Shown in pieces: positions 16,632-25,184 of a stretch of DNA of 64,000 nt; the first letter of the stretch is position 1, and each line of letters starts with the position of its first letter. The notes under the pieces are model-generated. The model worked only from the letters and a program-made list of their open reading frames with translations, did no database searches and was not told the DNA's origin. A program made the translations under genes and the position numbers. The DNA comes from Oceanobacter sp. 1_MG-2023 (GTDB lineage Bacteria > Pseudomonadota > Gammaproteobacteria > Pseudomonadales > Oceanobacteraceae), in NCBI RefSeq assembly GCF_030689025.1, contig NZ_JAUYWA010000007.1:1-64000 (forward strand), in the 5' to 3' direction.

Positions 16632-18944
16632 ATGTCACAACTTACTGATTATCAACAACAGGTTGTTCAACACGTCGATGGCCACGCCCGAGTGGTGGCC
16701 GTTGCGGGTGCGGGTAAAACCACCACACTGACGCATTTTATTGCTGCGCGATTACAGGCTGGCGTATCGTCTCGCCGTATGCTGGTGCTGATGTATAACA
16801 AGGCGGCCCAGCAGGAGTTTCAACAGCGTTTATTTCGCCGTTTACCGGATCAAGCGGTACCGGAAGTACGCACTTTTCACTCGTTGGGATTGCGTATTTA
16901 TCACAAGTTGATTGAACTGGAACAGTTGCCTGCTTTTGAGCGTAAATTGTTGGGAGATAGCGAAGTTGAAGGTCAGGTGTGGCGTTTGTTACAGCAATTG
17001 GCCGACGGCGACACCCGGCAGGAAATCCTGTCGCAACGAAAAAAATGGGTTGAGCCAGCGGTTGGTTTTATCGACCTGGTGAAATCCGGGCTGGCGCCTC
17101 CTCAGGCGGTTTATGAAGAGCTCGATTTACCCCCTCAGTGTCGTATGTTTATTGAGTTGTTTGAACGTTTTGAAGACTGGCGCAAACAGCAACGGCGTAT
17201 TGGATTTTCCGACATGCTGTACGACCCGGTGATGCATCTGCGGCAAAATCCGGAAGCGGCGCGTTATTTTGGCGGCCATATGCAATGGATTCTGGTGGAC
17301 GAATACCAGGATATCAACGGTATTCAGCAGCATTTGCTGGAACTGCTCCATGCTGGCCGGGGGTCGATGATGGTTATTGGTGATCCAGACCAGACGATTT
17401 ATGAATTTCGTGGCTCACGGCCAGAATTTATTGTCAGTGGCTTTGCTAGCCAGTTGGGAAACGTCACTACGTATCAGTTACCGGAAACCTTTCGGTATGG
17501 ACATCGACTGTCGTTGATGGCGAATCATCTGATTCACCATAACCGGCAGCGAGATCCGGTGATGGGGTTGTCCCACATATCCACTCCGGCCACCCAGGTA
17601 CAGTTGCACAGCTGCTCTGTCAATGCGGAAGCGCATCAGGTTCTGACGCTGGTGCGGCAGTGCCTGGAAACCATGCCAGCCCATCAGATTGCTGTGATCC
17701 ATCGTCTTTGGGCCTTGTGTGCGCCGATTGAACTGGCCTTGTTGCAGGCGGGTATTCCCTATCAGCTGGATCATTCTCTCTCGGTACTGGAGCGCTGGGA
17801 GCTGGAAATCTTCTGGCTGTTACTGGAAATTGCCGCAGGCCGTTTTGGGGATCGCAGCCGGGAGCAGCGCCGCTCGGGCTGGTTACAGATACTGACTACG
17901 CCGTTTCCCAAGGTACGCAGGGCGGTTCTGGAAGATATGGCCGATACGCTGGCGACGCACCGCGAGCACTTTGGCATTGCGTTACAGCAAGCGATTCCCG
18001 ATACCCTGAGCCACTGGCAAAAAGCGCAGCTGCACGCACGGGCCGAGGTGCTCGACAGTGCCGAGCATGTGGTGGTACCGGTGCAGCGATTGCTGAACGC
18101 TTATATCGATACGACTGAATTGGAAAAAGGCATTGAAGACAGTGCTTTTTCTGCTCAACAGGTGGAAGACCGGTTACAAACCATCCGGGCGTTTGTGCGT
18201 TTTATGGCCGACTCCGGCGTGAACTCGAACGAAGCCCTGGAATTTTTGTTGGAACTGAGGGATCGCGCCCGGGCCCAGTCCCGTGAGCGACACGCCGGGG
18301 TCAGGCTGACGTCTATCCATAAAAGCAAGGGGCTGGAATGGCCGGTGGTGATTATTCCCGGCCTGAATGGCCATTACTTCCCGTACCGGCCAGAAGGCGA
18401 ATTCAGCACTCCGGCCAGCGAGGAAAGTGAGCGGCGGCTGTTGTATGTCGCCATGACCCGCGCCATTCATCAATTACATCTGCTGGTGCCACTGCGATTG
18501 GTGCCGTCATCTTCGGGGCGTAAAAGGTCAGATGAGCGCCCTTCATTACGGGAAAAGCCCAGCCCTTTTACGAGTGAACTGAATGTCAGTCGTAGTGATC
18601 AAGTGGCCAGTGCCCTGGAGCAAGGGCAATCCCGCCTGGTGTTGGAAGGCGAGGTAGCCAGCTGGCTGCCAGCGTATCTGGCAGCACAACCGGCGCCGGT
18701 TGTGCTGGAGGTGAAGCCGTCCCGGGTACAGCCTGGGGTTCGCGGTGGTAACCGGTCGTTGCGCGATCCGGCCAAACCCATTGTGACCGGACAGCCACTG
18801 CCACGACTGGTGCATGCCCGCCTGGGAGCCGGTACCGTGATGGAGCAGGATGAACAGTATCTGATTATTCAGTTTGATGGCGAACGGACAACCCGGCGCC
18901 TGGATCGGGTATTTGCCGAGCCGCATATCCAGTGGTTACATTGA
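16632..18944 (+). CDS. UvrD/Rep-family superfamily 1 DNA helicase
   Basis: A 770-residue ATP-dependent 3'-5' helicase. Motif Q/I shows as YQQQVVQH followed by GAGKTTTL (about residues 28-35). Motif II is WILVDEYQDI (about 220-228), motif III is GDPDQTIYEFRGS, motif IV is the Tyr/Arg TFRYGHRLS region, and motifs V/VI are SIHKSKGLEWPVV and RRLLYVAMTRAIHQL. A small C-terminal beta domain (HARLGAGTVMEQ to the end) is the Tudor-like UvrD tail, which contacts RNA polymerase in UvrD/PcrA. The protein is longer than Rep and close to UvrD in size, but overall divergent, so I give no gene symbol. It is likely a repair or conflict-resolution helicase. Confidence 0.88.
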   Translation: MSQLTDYQQQVVQHVDGHARVVAVAGAGKTTTLTHFIAARLQAGVSSRRMLVLMYNKAAQQEFQQRLFRRLPDQAVPEVRTFHSLGLRIYHKLIELEQLPAFERKLLGDSEVEGQVWRLLQQLADGDTRQEILSQRKKWVEPAVGFIDLVKSGLAPPQAVYEELDLPPQCRMFIELFERFEDWRKQQRRIGFSDMLYDPVMHLRQNPEAARYFGGHMQWILVDEYQDINGIQQHLLELLHAGRGSMMVIGDPDQTIYEFRGSRPEFIVSGFASQLGNVTTYQLPETFRYGHRLSLMANHLIHHNRQRDPVMGLSHISTPATQVQLHSCSVNAEAHQVLTLVRQCLETMPAHQIAVIHRLWALCAPIELALLQAGIPYQLDHSLSVLERWELEIFWLLLEIAAGRFGDRSREQRRSGWLQILTTPFPKVRRAVLEDMADTLATHREHFGIALQQAIPDTLSHWQKAQLHARAEVLDSAEHVVVPVQRLLNAYIDTTELEKGIEDSAFSAQQVEDRLQTIRAFVRFMADSGVNSNEALEFLLELRDRARAQSRERHAGVRLTSIHKSKGLEWPVVIIPGLNGHYFPYRPEGEFSTPASEESERRLLYVAMTRAIHQLHLLVPLRLVPSSSGRKRSDERPSLREKPSPFTSELNVSRSDQVASALEQGQSRLVLEGEVASWLPAYLAAQPAPVVLEVKPSRVQPGVRGGNRSLRDPAKPIVTGQPLPRLVHARLGAGTVMEQDEQYLIIQFDGERTTRRLDRVFAEPHIQWLH

Positions 18945-19158
18945 TAATCAGATCCGTCGGGTGGCGTTGCGGGCTGATGGAATCTGTGCTTTTGGCGGCC
19001 ACACCCGTCACCGACTGGCACTCAGCGGGGCAGTTGTTATACTGGGGGCCCATTTCGTAGAGAACGACTTTGGTCGCCGCTGGTTTCCAACGTCGCATCC
19101 TGTCGCCTTTGCGTAGAATTCACTGCCCTTAATCAGGGACAAAAAACGGACAATCATC

Positions 19159-19644
19159 ATGACAATTGCCCAGCACAAAGTCGTTTCCATTCATTATAAA
19201 GTGGTTGACGTTGCTTCTGGAGAAACTATTGATTCTTCTGAAGGCGCAGCGCCAATGACTTACCTTCACGGTGCCCAGAACATCATTCCTGGCCTGGAAG
19301 CGGCGTTGGACGGCAAAAAAGTCGGCGACGAACTGGAAGTCACCGTAGAAGCCGCGAATGCTTACGGTGAATACAGCGAAGACCGTGTGCAGAAAGTTCC
19401 GCGTGATGCCTTTACCGGTGTTGATCAAATTGAACCTGGCATGGCATTTACAGCACAAACTGCACAAGGCCCGGTTAATCTGATTGTTACTGAAGTGGAA
19501 GAAGCAGAAGTAACGGTTGATGCCAACCACCCGCTGGCAGGCAAGGACCTAGCGTTCAGCGTAACGGTTGAATCCGTGCGTGATGCCAGTGAAGAAGAAC
19601 TGGAACATGGCCATGTACATGGCGCAGAAGGCCACCAGCACTAA
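19159..19644 (+). CDS. slyD: FKBP-type peptidyl-prolyl isomerase SlyD
   Basis: 161 residues: an FKBP domain (MTYLHGAQNIIPGLEAAL) interrupted by the IF chaperone insert (about residues 70-130), then a short His-rich tail (HGHVHGAEGHQH). SlyD catalyses proline cis-trans isomerisation, acts as a folding chaperone and binds nickel through the His-rich tail. Here the tail is much shorter than in E. coli, so metal storage capacity should be lower. The gene stands alone and is followed by a clear terminator. Confidence 0.93.
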   Translation: MTIAQHKVVSIHYKVVDVASGETIDSSEGAAPMTYLHGAQNIIPGLEAALDGKKVGDELEVTVEAANAYGEYSEDRVQKVPRDAFTGVDQIEPGMAFTAQTAQGPVNLIVTEVEEAEVTVDANHPLAGKDLAFSVTVESVRDASEEELEHGHVHGAEGHQH

Positions 19645-19669
19645 GCTGGTGCATTCTGCAACATAAAAA

Positions 19670-19700
19670 CGGGCTGCCTTGGCAGCCCGATTTGCTTTTC
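19670..19700 (+). terminator. Rho-independent terminator after slyD
   Basis: CGGGCTGCC and GGCAGCCCG (19670-19689) form a 9-bp stem. A run of A precedes it and T-rich sequence follows, so it may serve both slyD and the convergent lipoprotein gene. Confidence 0.8.
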
Positions 19701-19750
19701 TGCTTTTTTCCTTCCTGGTATTGCTTGTTTCCTTCCTGGTACTGCCTGGC

Positions 19751-20602
19751 CTAGCGAGTCAATGCAGTCGACATGGAAAAGTCGAGCGGTTCGGGTGACC
19801 AGATCGCCAGCTCTGGCGCATAGTCCAGGGTACCGGCAACGCCGATATCAACCGCTTCCTTGCTGGTTAGCAAAGACATCAGGCTGCTGGCCATATCCGC
19901 AAAGCTCAGTGACAGTGGAATAACCAACTGCTGCTGACTGTTTTTTTCCAGGTTGGCTGGCTGCACCGAGCCGGATGCCAATGCGCTGTTGGCGGCAGTT
20001 ACCTGATAATCCAGCCCTTTCAGATCAATCCCGAAGCCATTGGGGTTTTCAACATCAACGGTCAGTTGCAGCTCCATGCCACGCCAGCTCAAATCCGCAA
20101 CACTGGCGCTGGCCAGGCTGATTTTAGGACGTTGCGGGATCGGCAGGGTCGTGGTGTAGCTGGCGGGCAGGCTGATGTCTCCCAGTACCGGCAAATTAAA
20201 CAGCAGGGCAGTATCAATTTGACAGGTTACTTCATCCTGGTCGGCAACCGCTTTGACAGCGTTATAAAGATCGCTGTAGCTGAAGCTGATGGGGAGCTGG
20301 GTGGTTGTGGTCTCGTTGGCGCTCAGGGTGAGGTCGGTGTCAGTTTGGTTGACGGTGGCCAAAGCATGATCTTCTACCGACATGGTCATGGTCAGACCGC
20401 TGGCGGGAATTGAAAAGCTGTTCGGGTTGGTAACATCCAGCGATACCAGCAAGTCGGCTTGTTCCAGCCCCAAGGACTGGATCGACAGGCCACTGATCGT
20501 GGCGCTGGGTTTGTCGGCGGCGGTCAAGCTCTCTTTCAGAGCGGCACAGCCACTTAGCAGAATCAGGCCAGTGGCGGTCAGCGTAGGTAAAATCGGGTTC
20601 AT
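19751..20602 (-). CDS. LEA type 2 / WHy-domain lipoprotein
   Basis: 283 residues. The start at 20602 gives a signal peptide with the lipobox LSGC, so the mature protein is lipid-anchored at Cys 18. Two LEA14-like (WHy) beta-sandwich domains follow, each with the family signature V.NPN.FGI/SIP around a VDVENPNGFGI-type strand (LDVTNPNSFSIP and VDVENPNGFGID). Such proteins are common in gammaproteobacteria and are linked in general to desiccation or envelope stress; the specific role here is unknown. It lies convergent to slyD and divergent from a LysR gene. Confidence 0.82.
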   Translation of the reverse strand: MNPILPTLTATGLILLSGCAALKESLTAADKPSATISGLSIQSLGLEQADLLVSLDVTNPNSFSIPASGLTMTMSVEDHALATVNQTDTDLTLSANETTTTQLPISFSYSDLYNAVKAVADQDEVTCQIDTALLFNLPVLGDISLPASYTTTLPIPQRPKISLASASVADLSWRGMELQLTVDVENPNGFGIDLKGLDYQVTAANSALASGSVQPANLEKNSQQQLVIPLSLSFADMASSLMSLLTSKEAVDIGVAGTLDYAPELAIWSPEPLDFSMSTALTR

Positions 20603-20824
20603 AGGCACTCCAGTCTGCACATATTCAAGAGGTGCAGTGTAAGGCAAACCGGCGGTTAATACAGGATCCCGATAGCTTTATGTGCTCTGGGGTATGATCG
20701 AAAGCAAATCAGGGGCAGTATGAATAAAAATCACCTGAAAAAATGCTGATTGTTTTGTTGATAGGCTTGGTGAATGACAACGGAGCTGCGACAATAACCG
20801 GTCATTTGCTGCCGGATTGCTGTC

Positions 20825-21760
20825 GTGAACCTTGATCGCATAGATTTGAACCTGCTGGTGTATCTGGATGTACTGCTGCGTGAGGGCAGTGTGACCCGGG
20901 CGGCGCAACAGCTTGGTATTACTCAGCCAGCCATGTCCAATGGTCTGCGCCGCCTGCGTGATCTGTTTAGTGATCCGTTGCTGGTGCGTACTTCCGATGG
21001 TATGACGGCAACGGAGCGGGCTCGTGAGCTGCAGCCGATGATCCGTAAAGCGCTGGCGGAACTGGAAGCTGCGCTGCAACCGCTGGGCGAATTTGATGCC
21101 CACAGCAGTAATCGGGTTTTTCGCCTGATGGTCAGTGATTATGCAGAGTCAACGCTGATTCCTGAGCTGGTCAAGCGCCTGCGGGAAGTAGCCCCGAACG
21201 TGATTCTTGATGTGTTGACGCCATCGGATGTGACCTTCAAGGATGTCGAAGCGGGCAAGGTTGATATGGCCATCAACCGTTTTGATGATATGCCGCAATC
21301 GTTCCACCAGATGACGCTGTGGCAAGACGACTTTGTCTGCCTGGTGAATCATGGCCACCCGTTGGCCGAAAAATTTGATCTGGAAGCCTACGTCGCCAGT
21401 AATCATATCTGGGTGTCTAAAACCGGTATGGGCGCCGGGGTAGGGATAGACCCTGAGAAAGTGGTTCGCCTTGGTTGGGTCGATAACGCGCTGGCCAAGT
21501 TGGGTTATAAACGGCGCATTTCGGTATTTACCCGCCATTATCAAATGCCCGCCTTGCTGGCTCACAATAACGATCTGGTGGCGACCTTGCCGCGTAAAGT
21601 GGCAGATATGCAGGCGGAATCAGCATCCTTGCTGGTGGTGCCACCGCCGTTCCCAATCCCGCCATTTGAGTTGAAAATGGCCTGGTCACCGCTGGTGCAG
21701 CATCATCAGGCGCATCGCTGGTTACGTCGTATTATTGTGGATGTGGCCCAGCATTGCTGA
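20825..21760 (+). CDS. LysR-family transcriptional regulator
   Basis: 311 residues with an N-terminal winged helix-turn-helix (about 1-62, with GSVTRAAQQLGITQPAMSNGLRRLRD) and a periplasmic-binding-like effector domain (about 90-300). The N-terminus (MNLDRIDLNLLVYLDVLL) is of the NodD/LeuO/SyrM type. The start is GTG, for want of an in-frame ATG that preserves the helix-turn-helix. LysR proteins usually regulate a divergent neighbour; here that is the LEA-type lipoprotein gene, but the region between is only about 220 bases and no target site is obvious. The effector is unknown. Confidence 0.9.
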   Translation: MNLDRIDLNLLVYLDVLLREGSVTRAAQQLGITQPAMSNGLRRLRDLFSDPLLVRTSDGMTATERARELQPMIRKALAELEAALQPLGEFDAHSSNRVFRLMVSDYAESTLIPELVKRLREVAPNVILDVLTPSDVTFKDVEAGKVDMAINRFDDMPQSFHQMTLWQDDFVCLVNHGHPLAEKFDLEAYVASNHIWVSKTGMGAGVGIDPEKVVRLGWVDNALAKLGYKRRISVFTRHYQMPALLAHNNDLVATLPRKVADMQAESASLLVVPPPFPIPPFELKMAWSPLVQHHQAHRWLRRIIVDVAQHC

Positions 21761-21782
21761 ATCACATCCGTCGCAGATAGCC

Positions 21783-22709
21783 TCAGACGGCGCTTAAACG
21801 CATGCTCAGGCAGTGGCTTTCCCCAGCGGCCAGATTGACCCAGTCATCGGCGGCATTGGCTGTCTCAATACAGAGCATGGTTTGCCAGGCAGCATCGTCA
21901 AACTGGCTCAGGCGTTGGGCTTTTTCAATCCAGGGGTTCCAGACAATGGTGCTGTGGCTGCCACGGCTGTGAATCAGTAACGTGCGCTGCGGTGTAACCA
22001 GACGCAAGGGCGTTGCCTGCTGCAGATAGATACGGTCGGTTTCTCCCTGGAAGACGACTGCCCCTTGTTGCTGCTTGCGTTGCCAGCCAGTCATGGTGTC
22101 AATATACGAGTGTCCTGCCAGTCCGTCGATACGGGTGGTATGGATGTCTGGTGTCGGCAAGTAGGTGTGTAACGCCTGGCTGAATGCCAGGGTGGAGCGT
22201 CCGGTGTTGGTGGTGATCAACTGCATTTCCAGGCTGTCGGGGGTCATAATCCAGCGCGCTGTGAGCTCGGCGTTGCCTTGCCAGACCGACTGGATGCAAT
22301 GGCTTTGGGGTAACGTCAGTTCGATTTCGATACGGTCGGCGGCTTCATATAGCCGGGACAGCGTCCAGCGATTGGTTCGGGCAAAGCCGTGAGCGGGTGG
22401 TTGTCTTCCGGCGATGGCATCCCGGACTTCGGGCGGGTTTTTATCGGCGTTGCCAAACCAGGGCCAGCAGATTGGAATACCGCCGCGCAATGAGACTCCT
22501 TGCCGGTATTCTGCGGTTGGGCTGAGCCAGATCCAGGAGGTATCGTCCGTGGGGCAAAAGGAGAGCAGCTGCGCTCCTTGTGGCAGCAGGCTGGCACTGA
22601 ACCCGGGGTGTTGAATCACGATGCAAGGCAGCTCGCCGCGTTGCTCGAAATGGCAAAAGGCACTGGTTGAAAGACGTTCTTTTAATGACCGGTTCTGATG
22701 TTGGCGCAT
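21783..22709 (-). CDS. D-hexose-6-phosphate mutarotase (YeaD-type aldose 1-epimerase)
   Basis: 308 residues with the YeaD signature blocks RGGIPICWPWFG, HGFARTNRW and QALHTYLP. The two catalytic residues of this family, a His (in HGFAR or ALHTY) and a Glu near the C-terminus (CIETANAADDW), are present. It would interconvert the alpha and beta anomers of glucose-6-phosphate and similar sugars in the cytoplasm. It converges with the LysR gene (22 bases between stops) and is divergent from the GreA/B-like gene. Confidence 0.9.
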   Translation of the reverse strand: MRQHQNRSLKERLSTSAFCHFEQRGELPCIVIQHPGFSASLLPQGAQLLSFCPTDDTSWIWLSPTAEYRQGVSLRGGIPICWPWFGNADKNPPEVRDAIAGRQPPAHGFARTNRWTLSRLYEAADRIEIELTLPQSHCIQSVWQGNAELTARWIMTPDSLEMQLITTNTGRSTLAFSQALHTYLPTPDIHTTRIDGLAGHSYIDTMTGWQRKQQQGAVVFQGETDRIYLQQATPLRLVTPQRTLLIHSRGSHSTIVWNPWIEKAQRLSQFDDAAWQTMLCIETANAADDWVNLAAGESHCLSMRLSAV

Positions 22710-22793
22710 GGCTTACCTTGCAGAAATCGCTAGAATGGCGGGTTGCACCCAATAATGAGTGTGATTTCTTTCTACTGTACCGGATTATTTTGT

Positions 22794-23294
22794 GTGAACA
22801 AAAGCCAACTTAAGCCCTGTTTGCTGGCGCTGCTGGATCAGGAAATCGAGGTTGCCCTGGCCGCTGCCCGGACAGCCCAGGAAAGTGCCGCACATGAGGG
22901 TAACAAACCCGAAAACCAGTACGATACCCTGAGTCTGGAAGCGGCATATCTGGCTCATGGGCAGTCGGAACGTATTCTGGCGTTGCAGCAGGAGCGTATC
23001 CAGATCGCTCGTTGGGTGGTGCCGCTGTTCGGCAATGGCGAGGAGGAAGATGCACCGTTGGCGCTGGGAACTCTGGTCGGGCTGGAACCCGCTGATTCGC
23101 TGGGCAGCACGACGGCAGACAGACGCCGCTGGTTTTGGCTGACCCCTGTCGGTGGCAGAACCTTGTCGCTGGAGGGCGAGACGGTGCAGTTGTTGTCGAT
23201 CTCGGCGCCACTGGCCAAACGCTTGCTGACCCTGGGGCTGGAAGATGAGCTGCTGTTGGGCTCGGGTCGCTGGCGTATTGTGGTGCTGAGTTGA
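22794..23294 (+). CDS. GreA/GreB C-terminal-like conserved protein
   Basis: About 166 residues from the GTG at 22794. The N-terminal helix pair (QEIEVALAAARTAQESAAHEG, NQYDTLSLEAAYLA) and the C-terminal FKBP-like region (WLTPVGGRTLSLEG, ISAPLAKRLLTLGLEDEL) resemble a family of small gammaproteobacterial proteins related to the Gre transcript-cleavage factors. The start was chosen by family resemblance (VNKSQLKPCLL); ATG 22755 would add 13 residues with hydrophobic character. Function in transcription is plausible but not shown. Confidence 0.65.
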   Translation: MNKSQLKPCLLALLDQEIEVALAAARTAQESAAHEGNKPENQYDTLSLEAAYLAHGQSERILALQQERIQIARWVVPLFGNGEEEDAPLALGTLVGLEPADSLGSTTADRRRWFWLTPVGGRTLSLEGETVQLLSISAPLAKRLLTLGLEDELLLGSGRWRIVVLS

Positions 23295-23324
23295 CATTGT
23301 TGCTGTTACGGGAATCTTGGTTCT

Positions 23325-23337
23325 GAGAATCATTCTC
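23325..23337 (+). promoter_or_regulatory. Fur-box-like palindrome upstream of the siderophore-interacting protein
   Basis: GAGAATCATTCTC is a perfect 6-1-6 inverted repeat close to the core of the Fur box (GATAATGATAATCATTATC). It sits about 90 bases before the start of a siderophore-interacting flavoprotein gene, which is a typical Fur target. Confidence 0.65.
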
Positions 23338-23426
23338 GTGTTTTTCAGGCAGGGCGTTACACTGTTTGTCTGTCACCTTGGTTGGATACACTGATCAAGT
23401 CCGTCTGTTTTTTATCTGGAGCGGTA

Positions 23427-24260
23427 ATGTCTCGTCCTTCTCCCCGTGAATTGGTGGTTCATTCGTCATCACGCCTGACGACTAATATGCAACGGCTGGT
23501 CTTTTCCGGCGATGCGCTGGCCGATTTTCCGGTCGACAGTGCCAGTGGTTATATCAAATTGATGTTTACCGCCGATGGCCAGCCGCTGACCCCGGCAACG
23601 GCGCTGGAAGGCCAGCGGCCTCTGATGCGGACCTATACGGTGCGGGCCTTTGACCCGGACAAGTTCCAGCTTACGGTTGATTGCGCCTTGCATAACCATG
23701 GCCCTCAACCGGCAGGACCTGCCGCCAGCTGGGCTGCACGTGCCCAGCCCGGTGAGCGGATTCTGGTGGGTGGCCCAGGCCCAACCAAGCTGATTGATAA
23801 CAGCGCCGACTGGTATTTCCTGGCTGGAGATATGACGGCTCTGCCAGCAATCAGCTGCAACCTCGAGCAATTGCCAGCAGAGGCTCGGGGTTATGCCGTG
23901 ATTGAGATTGCCTCTGCCGAAGACCGTCAATCACTCGAATGTCCGGCCGGGGTTGAGGTGATCTGGGTTGTGGATGAGACAAGCCCGGAACTGGCGCAGG
24001 CTGAATCCATGGCAACGTCAAGCGCTCTGCTGCAGCGAGTGGTGGCGGCTGAATGGTTGTCCGGTCGTGTTGCTGTGTGGGTGGCGTGTGAGTTTCATAA
24101 AATGAAGGCATTGCGGCGGTATTTTCGGCAGCAACGCCAGACCGGGCGCAAGGAAACCTATATCAGTAGCTATTGGAAGTTGGGACGTAGCGAGGATGAG
24201 CACAAGGTCGACAAGCGTGCCGACCAGGCTCTTGTGGATGCGGCAGGCACCACACCCTGA
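23427..24260 (+). CDS. Siderophore-interacting (ferric-siderophore reductase) FAD protein
   Basis: About 277 residues of the ViuB/YqjH family. These cytoplasmic flavoproteins reduce ferric siderophores with NAD(P)H to release iron. The FAD-binding segment RTYTVRAFDPD is present (R-x-Y-S/T), as are GPGPTKLID, the DMTALPAI nucleotide-site region and the C-terminal YWKLGRSEDEHK, all family marks. The ATG at 23427 follows GGAG by 5-6 bases; an upstream in-frame TTG would add 15 residues before that site. The Fur-box-like site upstream predicts iron-repressed expression. No siderophore synthesis genes are in the window. Confidence 0.9.
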   Translation: MSRPSPRELVVHSSSRLTTNMQRLVFSGDALADFPVDSASGYIKLMFTADGQPLTPATALEGQRPLMRTYTVRAFDPDKFQLTVDCALHNHGPQPAGPAASWAARAQPGERILVGGPGPTKLIDNSADWYFLAGDMTALPAISCNLEQLPAEARGYAVIEIASAEDRQSLECPAGVEVIWVVDETSPELAQAESMATSSALLQRVVAAEWLSGRVAVWVACEFHKMKALRRYFRQQRQTGRKETYISSYWKLGRSEDEHKVDKRADQALVDAAGTTP

Positions 24261-24289
24261 TACTTGGCCATGCGCCGTGTGAACGGTGG

Positions 24290-24883
24290 CTAACGGCTGT
24301 AATATAGCGTAAAGCTTGCCTTGTCGATGGCATGGGCATTCAGCATAAAGCCAATCAGCGCAGCACTGGCATCCGCCGGGATATCGAGGCTGGGCTGGTC
24401 GAGGGCAAACAGGGTAAATTGATAACGGTGGGGCTGGTCTCCCGCTGGCGGACAAGCACCACCGTAAGCATGGCTACCGTAGTCATTACGCCCTTGCTGG
24501 GCAGAGGCCGGCATCAAAGGTGAATGCATGCTGCCAGCCCCTGCTTCCAGGGAACGACTGTCGGCAGGCAGGTTGAATACTTGCCAATGCCACCAGCCCG
24601 AGCCTGTCGGGGCGTCCGGGTCGTACAGGGTAATGGCGAAGCTTTGTGTCTCTTCCGGTGGATGAAACCACTCCAATGGCGGGGAAATATTGTCGCCGGT
24701 GCAGCCAAAACCAGAATACAGGTGTTGAATATCGAAGCGAGACTCCGGTTCTATGGTCGGGCTGCGAAAGTCAAAATGGCTGCCATCAGATCTGGCTGCC
24801 AGTGATGTTGCTGCGATGCTCAATCCGCCTATCATCGCCAGTGCTACTTTTTTCTTCTTATAGTTACTGGAATCACTCAACAT
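24290..24883 (-). CDS. Exported PEBP family (YbhB/YbcL) protein
   Basis: 197 residues. An N-terminal signal segment (KKKKVALAMIGGLSIAATSLAA) precedes a phosphatidylethanolamine-binding-protein fold with the signatures ISPPLEW, YDPDAPTGSGWWHW, YGGACPPAGDQPHRY and the C-terminal IDKASFTLYYSR. The start at 24883 has AGGGAG six bases upstream. Bacterial members are periplasmic or cytoplasmic and mostly of unknown ligand. It converges with the siderophore-interacting protein gene and is divergent from the OmpA gene. Confidence 0.88.
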   Translation of the reverse strand: MLSDSSNYKKKKVALAMIGGLSIAATSLAARSDGSHFDFRSPTIEPESRFDIQHLYSGFGCTGDNISPPLEWFHPPEETQSFAITLYDPDAPTGSGWWHWQVFNLPADSRSLEAGAGSMHSPLMPASAQQGRNDYGSHAYGGACPPAGDQPHRYQFTLFALDQPSLDIPADASAALIGFMLNAHAIDKASFTLYYSR

Positions 24884-25184
24884 GGTGTTCTCCCTTCGTT
24901 GAATCCATCGACAAGGCAATTGGCGTGCCTGTTCCTTTGATCATATGTCATCAAGCATTTACATACTATTTCGGCAAATGGCATAGACAAACTCGATTTT
25001 TTCGAAAAACAGTCTACTTTAGGAGGAGTGAGGTAAAGAAATAGCGTACGAAAGTCGCTGATTATTGTGATCGTGACAAAAATCTCAGAATAAATGACCG
25101 ATTCCGCTTGAACTGTCACGTAGTATTACTAAGATGCGCCAGAAATTGTAAAGAACACACACATTGTTCACTTTGGAGAGAGAT
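24884..25184. promoter_or_regulatory. Divergent promoter region of the PEBP and OmpA genes
   Basis: About 300 bases, AT-rich, with no gene. It must hold the promoters for the leftward PEBP gene and the highly expressed rightward porin gene. GGAGAG at 25175-25180 is the porin ribosome binding site. I could not assign the promoter hexamers with confidence. Confidence 0.45.
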
